This document shows positions 19,913 to 28,118 of a DNA stretch of 64,000 nucleotides, one piece after another. The first letter of the stretch is position 1. Each line of letters begins with the position of its first letter. Below the pieces are notes generated by a model. It saw only the letters and a list, made by a program, of their open reading frames with translations, searched no databases and was not told where the DNA came from. The translations under genes and the position numbers were made by a program. Source of the DNA: Thermoproteota archaeon (lineage in GTDB: Archaea > Thermoproteota > Nitrososphaeria > Nitrososphaerales > Nitrosopumilaceae); contig QQVN01000005.1 of the NCBI GenBank assembly GCA_003352285.1, forward strand, positions 186,001 through 250,000, given 5' to 3'.

Positions 19913-21226
19913 ATGAATGGAATTTTCTTAATATTTGCAGCACTGCTGATTGTAATTATTCCAACATCTTATGCGCAGGAATTTCCCGAATATGGAGTCA
20001 AGGTGGAAACAGTTGCAGAAAATCTTGAAGTTCCTTGGGCAATTGCGTTTGCACCAGATGACAGAGTCTTCTTTACTGAAAGAGTTGGCAAAGTAAGAGT
20101 AATTGAAGACGGAGTTCTAAATTCAGAACCGGTACTAACACTAAATGTTGCAGGAACAGAAGGCGGTTTACTTGGTATTGCGTTAGATCCAAATTTTAGT
20201 GAGAATCATTACGTATATCTTTACTACACATACAATGATTTCTTAAACACGTACAACAAGGTTGTTCGTTATACAGAATCAGATAACATACTTTATGATG
20301 AATTTATTTTGCTAGACAAGATTCCAGGTGCACCATGGCATGATGGCGGTAGGATAAAGTTCGGTCCGGATGGAAAACTGTACGTTACACTTGGTGATGC
20401 ATCAGATTACAGTCGCTCACAGAAGATGGATTCTCTTGCAGGAAAAATTTTAAGAATTAATTCAGACGGAAGCGTTCCCGAAGACAATCCGTTTGAGGAT
20501 TCGCTTATCTATTCACTCGGACACCGAAATCCCCAAGGTCTTGATTGGGATTCTTCTGGAAATCTTGTGGCTACAGAACACGGACCATCAGGGGAGAGGG
20601 GATTTGCACACGATGAGGTAAACGTGATAGAGCCAGGCAAAAACTATGGATGGCCAGAGATAGTTGGTGATGAGGCAGATGAAAAATTTGTTTCCCCAAT
20701 ACTACACACAGGAGATGAAACTTGGGCGCCATCAGGAGCAGCGTTTTACAAATCAGATAAAATTTCAGAGTGGAGTGAAAAGTTTTTTGTGGCTACACTT
20801 CGAGGAGTACATCTTCGAATGATAGATTTTGATCTGCAAAATAATGCTGTTCTATCAAGTGAAGCGTTATTCTCGGGAGAGTTTGGAAGACTACGAGATG
20901 CAAGCGTTGGCCCTGACGGACATCTGTATATTTTGACAAGCAACAGAGATGGAAGAGGAGGACCTGCGGTAAATGATGATAGAATTCTCAGAATTGTCCC
21001 CATAGTAGAAAAGACATCAGTCGAACAAGTTGCAACACCAAAAAAACAGATGGATTCAGGAGTGGACCCCCACATGATTCAGTGCAATGAAGGACGAAAG
21101 TTGATCTTCAAAGCAAACGGATGGGTTCCAGCATGTGTGAAGACATCCAGCTATCAAAAATTAATTGATATTGGCTGGGCAGCAGATCATCATCCTGATG
21201 ACCACATGATAAATATGTCAAAGTAA
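19913..21226 (+). CDS. Secreted PQQ-dependent-type sugar dehydrogenase (soluble GDH/ASD family)
   Basis: A signal peptide (MNGIFLIFAALLIVIIPTSYA, cleavage near AQE) precedes a six-bladed beta-propeller of the aldose sugar dehydrogenase family. Motifs include VPWAIAFAPD, FTERVGKVRV, GGLLGIALDPNF, PWHDGGRIKFGPDGKLYVTLGDA and YSLGHRNPQGLDW. It would oxidise extracellular sugars at the cell surface if PQQ is available. The last ~45 residues are a tag-like module with two Cys (IQCNEGRKLIFKANG, PACVKTSS, then a GW) that recurs on thaumarchaeal exported proteins. The ATG at 19913 was chosen over 19874 for the signal peptide and TATA spacing. Confidence 0.85.
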   Translation: MNGIFLIFAALLIVIIPTSYAQEFPEYGVKVETVAENLEVPWAIAFAPDDRVFFTERVGKVRVIEDGVLNSEPVLTLNVAGTEGGLLGIALDPNFSENHYVYLYYTYNDFLNTYNKVVRYTESDNILYDEFILLDKIPGAPWHDGGRIKFGPDGKLYVTLGDASDYSRSQKMDSLAGKILRINSDGSVPEDNPFEDSLIYSLGHRNPQGLDWDSSGNLVATEHGPSGERGFAHDEVNVIEPGKNYGWPEIVGDEADEKFVSPILHTGDETWAPSGAAFYKSDKISEWSEKFFVATLRGVHLRMIDFDLQNNAVLSSEALFSGEFGRLRDASVGPDGHLYILTSNRDGRGGPAVNDDRILRIVPIVEKTSVEQVATPKKQMDSGVDPHMIQCNEGRKLIFKANGWVPACVKTSSYQKLIDIGWAADHHPDDHMINMSK

Positions 21227-21238
21227 ATACCTTGAATC

Positions 21239-22069
21239 ATGGAAAAAGTTGCAGTTGTAACTGGCAGCTCAAGTGGTATCGGTCATGAAACCGCACTAGA
21301 GCTTGCAAGAAACGGATACGTTACATTTGCCACAATGCGAGATGTACAGAAGGGTAAAAAAATTCTAGATATTGCTAAAAAAGAAAATCTAAAGGTTGAG
21401 GTTTTAGCGCTTGATGTAGACAAGAAAGAATCTATTGAATCGGCGGTAAGTGAGATCCTAAAGAAGAAAGGAAGAATCGACATTTTAGTAAATAATGCAG
21501 GATATGGCTTGTTTGGTTCTCTTGAAGATGTATCAGTCGAGGAATTCAAAGCACAGTTTGAGACAAACTTTTTTGGAATAATAAGGCTCATACAACAAGT
21601 TGCACCAATTATGAGAAAGCAGGGTGACGGATTTATCGTCAACATCAGCTCCGTTGCAGGAAAGATTGGATTCCCAGGTTCTCCTGCATACATTAGCTCA
21701 AAGTTTGCACTAGAAGGACTGAGCGAATGCTTGAGGTACGAGCTTGGTCAGTTTGGTGTAAAAACAATCATCATCGAACCAGGTGTAATCAAGACAAACT
21801 TTTTTGATTCAATGAAGGTTACAGAACCAAAAGCAGATTCACCATACACTGAGATTACACACAAAGTAATTGCAGGTATTAAGATGATGGCAGAGATGGG
21901 CACTCCTCCAATTGAGGTTGCAAAGGCAATCAGCAAGGCAATATCAGACAACCCCCCACTACCAAGGTACGTCGTAGGCAATGATGCATCAATGTTCCTT
22001 GAAGCAAAGAAGATGAAGACAGACATTGAGTTTGAAAATTATTTGAAAAAAGAGCTCTTTGGGGCATGA
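21239..22069 (+). CDS. Short-chain dehydrogenase/reductase
   Basis: This 276-residue classical SDR has the cofactor loop TGSSSGIGHETA, NNAGYGLFG (NNAG motif), the catalytic Ser in INISSVAGKIGFPG, and YISSKFAL (YxxxK). The loop ending in TMRD after the second strand suggests NADP preference. The substrate is unknown; the family includes ketone/alcohol and steroid reductases. It starts 12 nt after the sugar dehydrogenase stop and may be co-transcribed. Confidence 0.85.
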   Translation: MEKVAVVTGSSSGIGHETALELARNGYVTFATMRDVQKGKKILDIAKKENLKVEVLALDVDKKESIESAVSEILKKKGRIDILVNNAGYGLFGSLEDVSVEEFKAQFETNFFGIIRLIQQVAPIMRKQGDGFIVNISSVAGKIGFPGSPAYISSKFALEGLSECLRYELGQFGVKTIIIEPGVIKTNFFDSMKVTEPKADSPYTEITHKVIAGIKMMAEMGTPPIEVAKAISKAISDNPPLPRYVVGNDASMFLEAKKMKTDIEFENYLKKELFGA

Positions 22070-22139
22070 CAAGACCTACGTTAAATTGATATACGCAAGA
22101 TTCTGAATTTATCAAAGTCTACAATTTTGGGAAAAAATC

Positions 22140-23708
22140 ATGAAATGGAAAACACTACAACATAACGGAATACTGTTTCCTCCAGCCTTTGAGTCTCAGG
22201 GAATCAAGATAAAGGTCAAAGGAGAGAAGGTTAGCCTTGATTTACTCCAAGAGGAGATGATATACCAGTGGGCAAAGAAGAAAGACACGCCATACGCTCA
22301 GGACAAAGTATTTCAGAAAAACTTTACAGCAGATTTTGCAAAGACATTAGATCCTAAATTCAAAGGAATAAAGTATGAGGACATTGACTTTTCAGAAGCT
22401 TTCAAAGTTGTAGACAAAGAAAAAGACCTCAAAGAGATGATGACAAAGGAAGAAAAAAAATCACTTGCTGCAAAAAGAAAAGAGCTCCGCGAAAAGATGA
22501 AAGAAAAGTACGGCAAGGCAGTAATGGATGGGCAAGAAGTTGAAGTTGCAAACTACATGGCAGAGCCTCCAGGAATTTTTATTGGAAGAGGGGAGCATCC
22601 GTTAAGAGGAAAGTGGAAGAAGAGAGTCACTCCAGAAGATGTCATACTAAATCTAGGAAAGGATGCAAAGGTACCGCCTGGTAAATGGGGCAAAATTATT
22701 CATGATCAAAATTCCATGTGGCTTGCAAGCTGGATGGATGATTTAACACAAAAAAGAAAGTACGTTTGGCTTGCAGACACTGCTGGACTAAAACAGGAAC
22801 GTGACCAAGCAAAGTACGACAAGGCAACAAAGCTTGCAAAGGAGATTGAGAAAATAAAGAACAGCATTGTCAAAGATATGAAGAGCAAGGATCCGAAACT
22901 AAGCAGGATTGCAACTGCGTGTTATCTTATTTACAGAACTGCAATGAGAGTAGGAGATGAAAAGGATCCCGATGAAGCAGATACCGTTGGTGCAACCACT
23001 CTAAGAAAAGAACACATCAAGCTAACAGGAAAAGCAATAGAGTTTGATTTTCTAGGAAAGGACAGCGTGAGATGGCAGGAGACAGTTCCAGCTGAAGGAC
23101 AGGACAAGCAATTTTACGATAACTTGGAGAAATTAATTGCAAACAAAAAACCCAAAGATGAAATCTTTGATGGAATTACCTCAAGACACGTTAATGCATA
23201 CTATTCCAGCATAGTGAAGGGATTAACAGCCAAAGTGTTTAGAACGTATCTTGCATCAACTGTTGTAAACAGCTACCTCAAAAATCATGATAATGTAAAA
23301 TCAAAATCAGCAAATGAGAAGCTTTACCACGCAAAGATGGCAAACCTAGAGGCTGCAAAGATGTGTAACCATAAAAGAACTATTCCAAAGACTTACGAAA
23401 CTGCACTGCAAAAGAAAAAGGAAACCCTGAAGAAGGCAAAGGAATCCACCCCAAAGACAGAGAAGCAAAAAGAGAAGCTCAAAGACCGAATTGAAAAATT
23501 AAAGCTGCAAATTGACCTGTCTGAGAAGACCAAAGATTACAACCTTGGCACATCATTGAGAAACTATATCGATCCCAGAGTCTTTAAGGCATGGACAGAT
23601 GAGGTAGGCGCAGAGTGGGAAAAGCTATACACAGCGGCATTGCAGAAAAAGTTCCTTTGGGTAAAAAGTGCAGATGTAAAGTGGAAAGACATCTCCCAGC
23701 AGTACTAG
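22140..23708 (+). CDS. DNA topoisomerase IB (eukaryote-like)
   Basis: This 522-residue type IB topoisomerase relaxes supercoils by a 3'-phosphotyrosine nick. Among archaea it is a thaumarchaeal hallmark. It matches the eukaryotic Top1 core: the N-terminal core begins WKTLQHNGILFPPAFE; the catalytic domain has ACYLIYRTAMRVGDEKDPDEAD (Arg) and FRTYLAST; a coiled linker rich in Lys/Glu runs at about 415-460; and the C-terminus is LGTSLRNYIDPRVF, where the Tyr is the nucleophile. The eukaryotic N-terminal tail is absent, so the core is minimal. It is preceded by a ~70-nt gap. Confidence 0.95.
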   Translation: MKWKTLQHNGILFPPAFESQGIKIKVKGEKVSLDLLQEEMIYQWAKKKDTPYAQDKVFQKNFTADFAKTLDPKFKGIKYEDIDFSEAFKVVDKEKDLKEMMTKEEKKSLAAKRKELREKMKEKYGKAVMDGQEVEVANYMAEPPGIFIGRGEHPLRGKWKKRVTPEDVILNLGKDAKVPPGKWGKIIHDQNSMWLASWMDDLTQKRKYVWLADTAGLKQERDQAKYDKATKLAKEIEKIKNSIVKDMKSKDPKLSRIATACYLIYRTAMRVGDEKDPDEADTVGATTLRKEHIKLTGKAIEFDFLGKDSVRWQETVPAEGQDKQFYDNLEKLIANKKPKDEIFDGITSRHVNAYYSSIVKGLTAKVFRTYLASTVVNSYLKNHDNVKSKSANEKLYHAKMANLEAAKMCNHKRTIPKTYETALQKKKETLKKAKESTPKTEKQKEKLKDRIEKLKLQIDLSEKTKDYNLGTSLRNYIDPRVFKAWTDEVGAEWEKLYTAALQKKFLWVKSADVKWKDISQQY

Positions 23709-23785
23709 AAAGGTTATCTTCTTTTTCAACTTGTTCAGTCAAGTACGAAAATGATTATTGGTTCTAGATGCAAAACATGGCCAAA

Positions 23786-23793
23786 TTTTATAA
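23786..23793 (+). promoter_or_regulatory. TATA box of the PEFG-CTERM gene
   Basis: TTTTATAA is centred about 27 nt before the ATG at 23817, supporting the short form that begins with the signal peptide. Confidence 0.55.
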
Positions 23794-23816
23794 CCTCCAA
23801 GAACGTCTCGTCTAAT

Positions 23817-24617
23817 ATGAAAACAAGCGTTTTGTTTGTGCTAGCAATTTTCACACTAGGTGTTTTCACGGTAAACTATGCTTATGCCGCACCAGGCATT
23901 GAGATTTCAGGATACAAAACAAACATCAACCCAAGTGACAGCATTCTGATAGTTGGAACAGCTGAAGGAATCACGTCTTACAAGAGAGTGAACCTGTCAG
24001 TGTACGACCCAACTGGAAAACTAATCTACTCACCTAACTTGATGGTAAGCGGAGATGGAAGCTTCAACTATTTGATACATCCAACTTTACCATCATTCAA
24101 GTCAGGCGCATACAAGGTAGTAGCCAGTCACCCAGACTTGCAACAGACATCTGAATTCACATTCACAGTAGGAGGAGCTGTATCGGCCCCGACACCTACA
24201 CCAAAACAGCCTGCAAAGATTACACTTGAACATGTAATCACAGGAGGTACTTTGCTTGATGTTATGGCAGATGAGCAAGCAAAGTCACTGGTTCTAGGGA
24301 TTGCATCTACAGGTGACGGACAGATAGTTGTTGACTTGCCAAGAGAAATTCTTGATGCAAGACTAGGTGGTTGTACAGGAGATGATGACAGTCTGTTTGT
24401 ACTAGTTGACGGTGAAGAAGAGAGCTTCGAAGAAACCAAAGACGCCAACATGCGACAAGTTACAATCAACTTTGCAGGCGGAACTGAAGAGATAGAAATT
24501 ATCGGAACTTGTGTTGTTCCAGAATTTGGAGCAATTGCATCAGTGATAATGATTATTGCAATAGCAGGAGTCATTATGATTTCAGCAAAATCAAAGTTTG
24601 GTATGCCCAAACTCTAA
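23817..24617 (+). CDS. PEFG-CTERM surface protein
   Basis: This 266-residue exported protein has a signal peptide (MKTSVLFVLAIFTLGVF..., cleavage after AYA) and an Ig-like beta domain (residues ~25-125). A Pro/Thr linker (APTPTPKQPAK) follows, then a second beta domain with a GGCTGDDD segment. The C-terminus is the PEFG-CTERM sorting signal: VPEFGAIAS, a hydrophobic helix and a short basic tail. Archaeosortase-like enzymes process such signals, so it is probably covalently anchored at the cell surface. An in-frame ATG at 23751 would add 22 residues before the signal peptide and is rejected because of TATA spacing. Confidence 0.88.
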   Translation: MKTSVLFVLAIFTLGVFTVNYAYAAPGIEISGYKTNINPSDSILIVGTAEGITSYKRVNLSVYDPTGKLIYSPNLMVSGDGSFNYLIHPTLPSFKSGAYKVVASHPDLQQTSEFTFTVGGAVSAPTPTPKQPAKITLEHVITGGTLLDVMADEQAKSLVLGIASTGDGQIVVDLPREILDARLGGCTGDDDSLFVLVDGEEESFEETKDANMRQVTINFAGGTEEIEIIGTCVVPEFGAIASVIMIIAIAGVIMISAKSKFGMPKL

Positions 24618-24636
24618 TCTTTTTTATTTATCAAAA

Positions 24637-24798
24637 TCATGCAGCGCTGATTCGCGGTAGCTGGCATAAAAGATGAATAGGATCATCAGAAAATGTGGAG
24701 CAGTTATCACACTGTAAATGAAGCGGCTGGCTACAGACTTCACAAAACTTTTTCACAGAAAGTGTCAGTCCACAGCATCTGCATGAATCTATTCTCAT
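24637..24798 (-). CDS. Small Cys-rich (zinc-finger-like) protein
   Basis: This 53-residue protein from ATG 24798 has eight cysteines in pairs (CRCCG, CEVC, CDNC, and a late Cys) plus His, consistent with one or two zinc ribbons. There is no signal peptide. An upstream in-frame start would add about 19 basic residues and is less likely. No family is recognised. Its 3' end faces the PEFG-CTERM gene. Confidence 0.65.
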   Translation of the reverse strand: MRIDSCRCCGLTLSVKKFCEVCSQPLHLQCDNCSTFSDDPIHLLCQLPRISAA

Positions 24799-24893
24799 AA
24801 TTCTTGCTTTAAAAAAAAGTATTAGACGTTTGGTGTGTAGTTTCTGCACACCCACGGTAAACAGACTGTAACCATTGTTTCCACTCCAAACAA

Positions 24894-25496
24894 TCAGACT
24901 CTACCCTTTTGATTATGCAAAACTCCTCGCTCAAGCATCCATTGGATTCCAATTGAAAACTCATCGTTTGTCATTCCATCAGAGGACCACTTTGCAGAGT
25001 TTGATTTAATCCAAACTGGAATTTCGGTGGGAGATGGTGCTTTTGGAGGTTTTGAGAACGGAACTTTGATCATGTCTTTTTCTAAAAGAAACTGCAGTGT
25101 GTTGATGTACTCTTGATCAGAAATGCTAGAGGAGGTCCAGAGTTTTGTTGTATGCTTGAACCAGTTTGGAATTTGCACAATATCATATCCTACAGTTACA
25201 ACAAAAGAAGTTCTCAGTGCATCACCGGAGGATGTTGTTGCCATGCATCTAACAGTTGTCTTGCCAACCTTGAATACTGAACCTGATGTCTTATCGCACT
25301 GAACATGCAATGCACCATTTGAATCACTAGCTTTTACATCAAATGATACAGGTATTGGAACTTTAGAGACACGATAGATATCTCCACCTGATGAGATTTG
25401 TGGTTTAACATCATTACTTGATAATGCATATGCACTAGCACTTATTGAGCTAATCATTAGTGTCATTACAGACAAAATTAGAACAAAATTGTTCAT
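24894..25496 (-). CDS. Secreted HYR-like domain protein with thaumarchaeal C-terminal repeats
   Basis: This 200-residue exported protein has a signal peptide (MNNFVLILSVMTLMISSISASAYA). An HYR-like Ig domain follows (IPVSFDVKASDSNGALHVQC ... VFKVGKTTVRCMATTSSG, two Cys). Two ~40-residue helical repeats with the pattern IPxWxK...W...D.E....I.xLLE (beginning IPNWFKHT and IPVWIKSN) form the C-terminus. Such repeats recur at the ends of thaumarchaeal surface and protease-like proteins; their role is unknown. No catalytic residues are seen. The gene stands alone. Confidence 0.75.
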   Translation of the reverse strand: MNNFVLILSVMTLMISSISASAYALSSNDVKPQISSGGDIYRVSKVPIPVSFDVKASDSNGALHVQCDKTSGSVFKVGKTTVRCMATTSSGDALRTSFVVTVGYDIVQIPNWFKHTTKLWTSSSISDQEYINTLQFLLEKDMIKVPFSKPPKAPSPTEIPVWIKSNSAKWSSDGMTNDEFSIGIQWMLERGVLHNQKGRV

Positions 25497-25668
25497 TGAA
25501 CATCATACCGTCGCATGTTGTTTTGATCGCAACTTTAGTTGGTTTTATGCAGTTAAAGCTTACTATACAATTCTATTTTTCAAAGAAATAAAAGAAAAAA
25601 TGATCAAAATCAAAAAAAAATTAACAAATAAAGTTGTCAATTATCAAAAAAAACTATACAAGCACTAC

Positions 25669-25675
25669 TTTTATC
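25669..25675 (+). promoter_or_regulatory. TATA box of the H1-like gene
   Basis: An AT-rich TTTTATC core is centred 25 nt before the ATG at 25697, consistent with a leaderless message. Confidence 0.5.
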
Positions 25676-25696
25676 GTTTGATCTTTGCGTTTTAAC

Positions 25697-26017
25697 ATGG
25701 CTGCAAGAAGAAAAAGATCAGCTAGACGAACAGCTACAAAGCGTAGAGCTGCAGGTGGAAAGAGAAGATCTGCAGGTGGAAAACGCAAGAGCTCAAGAAG
25801 ATCTACTGCTGGAAAGCGAAGATCATCAAGAGGTAGCGGAGCTAGCAAAGCTAAGAGAAAAGCAGAAAGTGTTGCCAGAAAGAGAAAGAACGAACTTCAA
25901 AAGGCACTAAACAAAGTAAAGTCTTTGAAGAAGGCAACAAGACAAGCTGAGAAATCAGCAAGAAAGAGAAAATCTGCTTTCACACAAGCTGCAAAAAGAG
26001 CAAAAAGTACCCGATAA
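25697..26017 (+). CDS. Histone H1-like lysine/arginine-rich protein
   Basis: This 106-residue, extremely basic protein is built from Lys/Arg/Ala/Ser repeats (RRKRSARRTATKRRAAGGK at the start). It has a short helical segment near the middle (RKNELQKALNKVKSLKKAT) and almost no acidic residues. It resembles the unstructured C-tails of linker histones and bacterial AlgP/Hc1-like proteins, so a role in DNA compaction or RNA binding is likely but inferred. The ATG at 25697 is preferred over 25685 because of TATA spacing. A strong T-rich terminator follows. Confidence 0.82.
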   Translation: MAARRKRSARRTATKRRAAGGKRRSAGGKRKSSRRSTAGKRRSSRGSGASKAKRKAESVARKRKNELQKALNKVKSLKKATRQAEKSARKRKSAFTQAAKRAKSTR

Positions 26018-26020
26018 GGG

Positions 26021-26054
26021 TCTTTCTTTATTTTTTATTATTTTTTTATTTTCA
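26021..26054 (+). terminator. T-rich terminator after the H1-like gene
   Basis: A long plus-strand T-rich run with several T4-T7 tracts begins a few bases after the stop codon at 26017. This is a typical archaeal terminator and no hairpin is needed. Confidence 0.7.
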
Positions 26055-26127
26055 TCAACAGCATATGTAATATAGTAATACTTTATGAGATGGTTACGTC
26101 ATGTTTAACCTATTCAAACAGACACTA

Positions 26128-26135
26128 AGATATAG
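26128..26135 (+). promoter_or_regulatory. TATA box of the archaellin-like gene
   Basis: A GATATAG core sits about 27 nt before the TTG start at 26159, supporting that start and a leaderless message. Confidence 0.5.
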
Positions 26136-26158
26136 TCTCATCATACGTAGGCCCAACA

Positions 26159-26875
26159 TTGAAACTAGCAACTAGGAGTAAACATAGAGGAGTCATAGGC
26201 GTCGAAGCAGCTATCGTAATGATTGCATTCGTAGTTGTAGCAGCCGCACTGGCTTTTGTAGTGTTAAATTCTGGATTTTCAGTTACTCAGGATGCAAAGA
26301 CTGCAATCATCTCAGGATTGAATGAAGCATCAAGTAGCTTAGAAGTTGCAGGCAAAGTAACTGGCATAGCATGTACTACATCTGCAAAGGGATGTGGAAC
26401 AACACCATACCTTAATGCAACAGGAATTCCACTTCGAATTGCATCAGGCGGAGACGTAGTTAATCTCGATGAGAACTACATCCAAGTAAGATATCTAAGC
26501 AATTCAATTGAATACGATGATATCTACATTGGTGCAGTAACAGCTTCTACACCAACAAGTCTAGAAGGAGGTTTTGATGCAGGAATTACTGCATTTTCAG
26601 AACTAGGAACAGCAGACAACCCAGTTGATCAAGCATTGACATCTGGAACTTATGCATTCACATACTGGAGTGTTTCAAGAGGAACACAAAATGCCATTCT
26701 AGATGAAGGTGAGCACGCAACATTGGCAATTGGATTTGACAGTAATGCAACTCCAGAAGAAAGACCAGCGGCACTAGACAGAATTAGAGTTGAAGTAATT
26801 CTTTCAACTGGTGCAACACTAACAGTAGAGCGAGACATTCCAACACTATCAAAAACAGTTGTAGATTTGGGATAG
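26159..26875 (+). CDS. Archaellin / type IV pilin-like protein
   Basis: This 238-residue protein has a class III signal: a short basic leader ending GVIGVEAAIVMIAFVVVAAA, with the pilin-type cleavage near the Gly before VEAA, followed by the hydrophobic assembly helix. The rest is a beta-rich extracellular domain with a Cys pair (IACTTSAKGCGTTPY) and the archaellin-like tail. This matches archaellins (PF01917 type). No archaellum motor or export genes (flaI, flaJ, flaH) are nearby, so a stand-alone filament subunit is also possible. The start is TTG at 26159. An upstream ATG at 26101 is out of frame. Confidence 0.78.
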   Translation: MKLATRSKHRGVIGVEAAIVMIAFVVVAAALAFVVLNSGFSVTQDAKTAIISGLNEASSSLEVAGKVTGIACTTSAKGCGTTPYLNATGIPLRIASGGDVVNLDENYIQVRYLSNSIEYDDIYIGAVTASTPTSLEGGFDAGITAFSELGTADNPVDQALTSGTYAFTYWSVSRGTQNAILDEGEHATLAIGFDSNATPEERPAALDRIRVEVILSTGATLTVERDIPTLSKTVVDLG

Positions 26876-27012
26876 ATCGTTTTTCCATCTTTTTATTATA
26901 ATCAAAACTATACATAGCTAAAGTGCCAATATTCACTTGGAGATGAATCTGCGTTCTAGACTGTATTGAAAAAATTCGGAACAAGACCTTACAGTGCAGC
27001 TCTTGTGAGAAC

Positions 27013-27222
27013 ATGGTGATTTTTGAAATTATTTCAAACGTAGAATGTGATTGGGGAAAGCATACAATAATTCAATGCCCTAGATGCGAAGATTTGTTCA
27101 CAACTGATGGCCCATGTCAGGCATTTTCAAACTTGATCAGATTGGTAGAGTTTAACAAGACGCTTTTGACAGATGATGAATCACGAGAATATTCAGAGTC
27201 CATCCACCCTTGTGATTTTTAA
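27013..27222 (+). CDS. Small hypothetical protein with a CPRC motif
   Basis: This 69-residue acidic protein starts at an ATG at 27013. It contains a CPRC motif near residue 22 and two more cysteines, so a partial zinc-binding site is conceivable. It has no signal peptide or membrane helix. It ends 40 nt before the next gene on the same strand. Not recognised. Confidence 0.55.
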   Translation: MVIFEIISNVECDWGKHTIIQCPRCEDLFTTDGPCQAFSNLIRLVEFNKTLLTDDESREYSESIHPCDF

Positions 27223-27262
27223 TCTGAAGGATTATACCATGTATTGAGATAATTCTTGCAAG

Positions 27263-27640
27263 ATGTCATCAAATAAGGAAATCGTAAAGAAATTTTATGA
27301 TTCCTTCAAAAGGAAGGATTCACTGAATGACTTTTTCCACGACAACATAGAGTGGATTACTATGAATGGCATGCCTAATGGCGGCAGATATGTTGGATTC
27401 AAGGCAATAATGGAAGATTATTTTCCAAAGATGCTATCCAATTTTGGTGAGTTTCACGCATTGCCAAAAGAATTTCTTGCCAGAAAGGACAGAGTAGTAG
27501 TTTTCGGAAAATACCATGTAAAATCCAAATCAGGAAAGGAAGGCAAAGTTCCTTTCTGCCACGTGTACACATTGCATGAACAAAAGATTGCAAAGTTTGA
27601 GCAGCATATTGATACAAAAAAAATTCAGGAATATCTTTAG
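27263..27640 (+). CDS. SnoaL-like/NTF2-fold protein
   Basis: This 125-residue protein has the ketosteroid-isomerase-like pattern: the N-terminal helix SSNKEIVKKFYDSFKRKDSLNDF, then HDNIEWITMNGMPNGGRYVG, VVFGKYHVKSKSG, and a C-terminal strand ending EQHIDTKKIQEYL. This fold covers isomerases, hydratases and small-molecule binders, and the catalytic role here is not evident. It is the last gene before tRNA-Met. Confidence 0.78.
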   Translation: MSSNKEIVKKFYDSFKRKDSLNDFFHDNIEWITMNGMPNGGRYVGFKAIMEDYFPKMLSNFGEFHALPKEFLARKDRVVVFGKYHVKSKSGKEGKVPFCHVYTLHEQKIAKFEQHIDTKKIQEYL

Positions 27641-27710
27641 AATTAGTGCAATTGAGTCATTTTTGAGGTTTAGAATCATTTAATTTGCAATATTTTACGC
27701 ATAATCTCAT

Positions 27711-27805
27711 GCCGGGGTAGCTCAGCCTGGCCTAGAGTGCCAGCTTCTCCAAAGAAGGCAATACTCATAATCTGGAGGTCGTGGGTTCGAAACCCACCCC
27801 CGGCA
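27711..27805 (+). tRNA. tRNA-Met (elongator, CAT) with an anticodon-stem intron
   Basis: The mature tRNA is 76 nt: acceptor GCCGGGG/CCCCGGC, D-stem GCTC/GAGT, T-stem GTGGG/CCCAC and discriminator A, with anticodon CAT at 27766-27768. A 19-nt intron lies at 27744-27762, between positions 30 and 31 of the anticodon stem, not at the usual 37/38. Only removing it restores the 5-bp stem CCAGA/TCTGG. The flanks form a bulge-helix-bulge: central helix TGCC/GGCA, bulges AG^C and AT^A, inner helix TTCT/AGAA with loop CCAA, outer GAG/CTC. CCA is not encoded. Confidence 0.92.
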
Positions 27806-28118
27806 TTACAAGCTACCACATAGAAAAATAATCCTCATACCGGAACGAATGTCCAAAAATCGGTATTGGTTTTTGTTAGGATCTTAGAACTAAAACTGTA
27901 CAGTTTTTTGCTTATTGTTTAGAGTTTTCTGCCTTTTTTTCAGTTGTTTCTTTGTTGTTTTTTTTCAGTTTTGAAAAGATGTTTTTGAACATAGGGCTAC
28001 AATCAATGACCCAAATATAAGGCAAGGAATTAGCTTTTTACAACTCAAGCACTCAATAAAAAATGAACGAGAACCAGTAGCTACCTCTTATTTAGACGAA
28101 AAATCATGAGAGAGGTAC
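27806..28118. other. 313-nt gap with no firm gene
   Basis: This stretch separates tRNA-Met from malic enzyme. I see a weak inverted repeat (ATACCG at 27837 and CGGTAT at 27861), T-rich runs that may end the tRNA transcript, and a 26-codon minus-strand frame (27912-27992) beginning MFKNIFSKLKK. None is strong enough to call as a gene. The 3' part presumably holds the malic-enzyme promoter. Confidence 0.5.

Noticed and set aside
26784-27014. Minus-strand frame over the archaellin-like 3' end
   Set aside because: It overlaps a clear gene, has poor amino-acid composition and no start signals.
27837-27866. Inverted repeat ATACCG...CGGTAT after tRNA-Met
   Set aside because: Only 6 bp with an 18-nt loop and no clear T-run next to the stem. 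Too weak to call as a terminator or riboswitch.
27912-27992. 26-codon frame on the minus strand
   Set aside because: Too short and of low-complexity Lys/Asn/Glu composition, with no promoter or family support.
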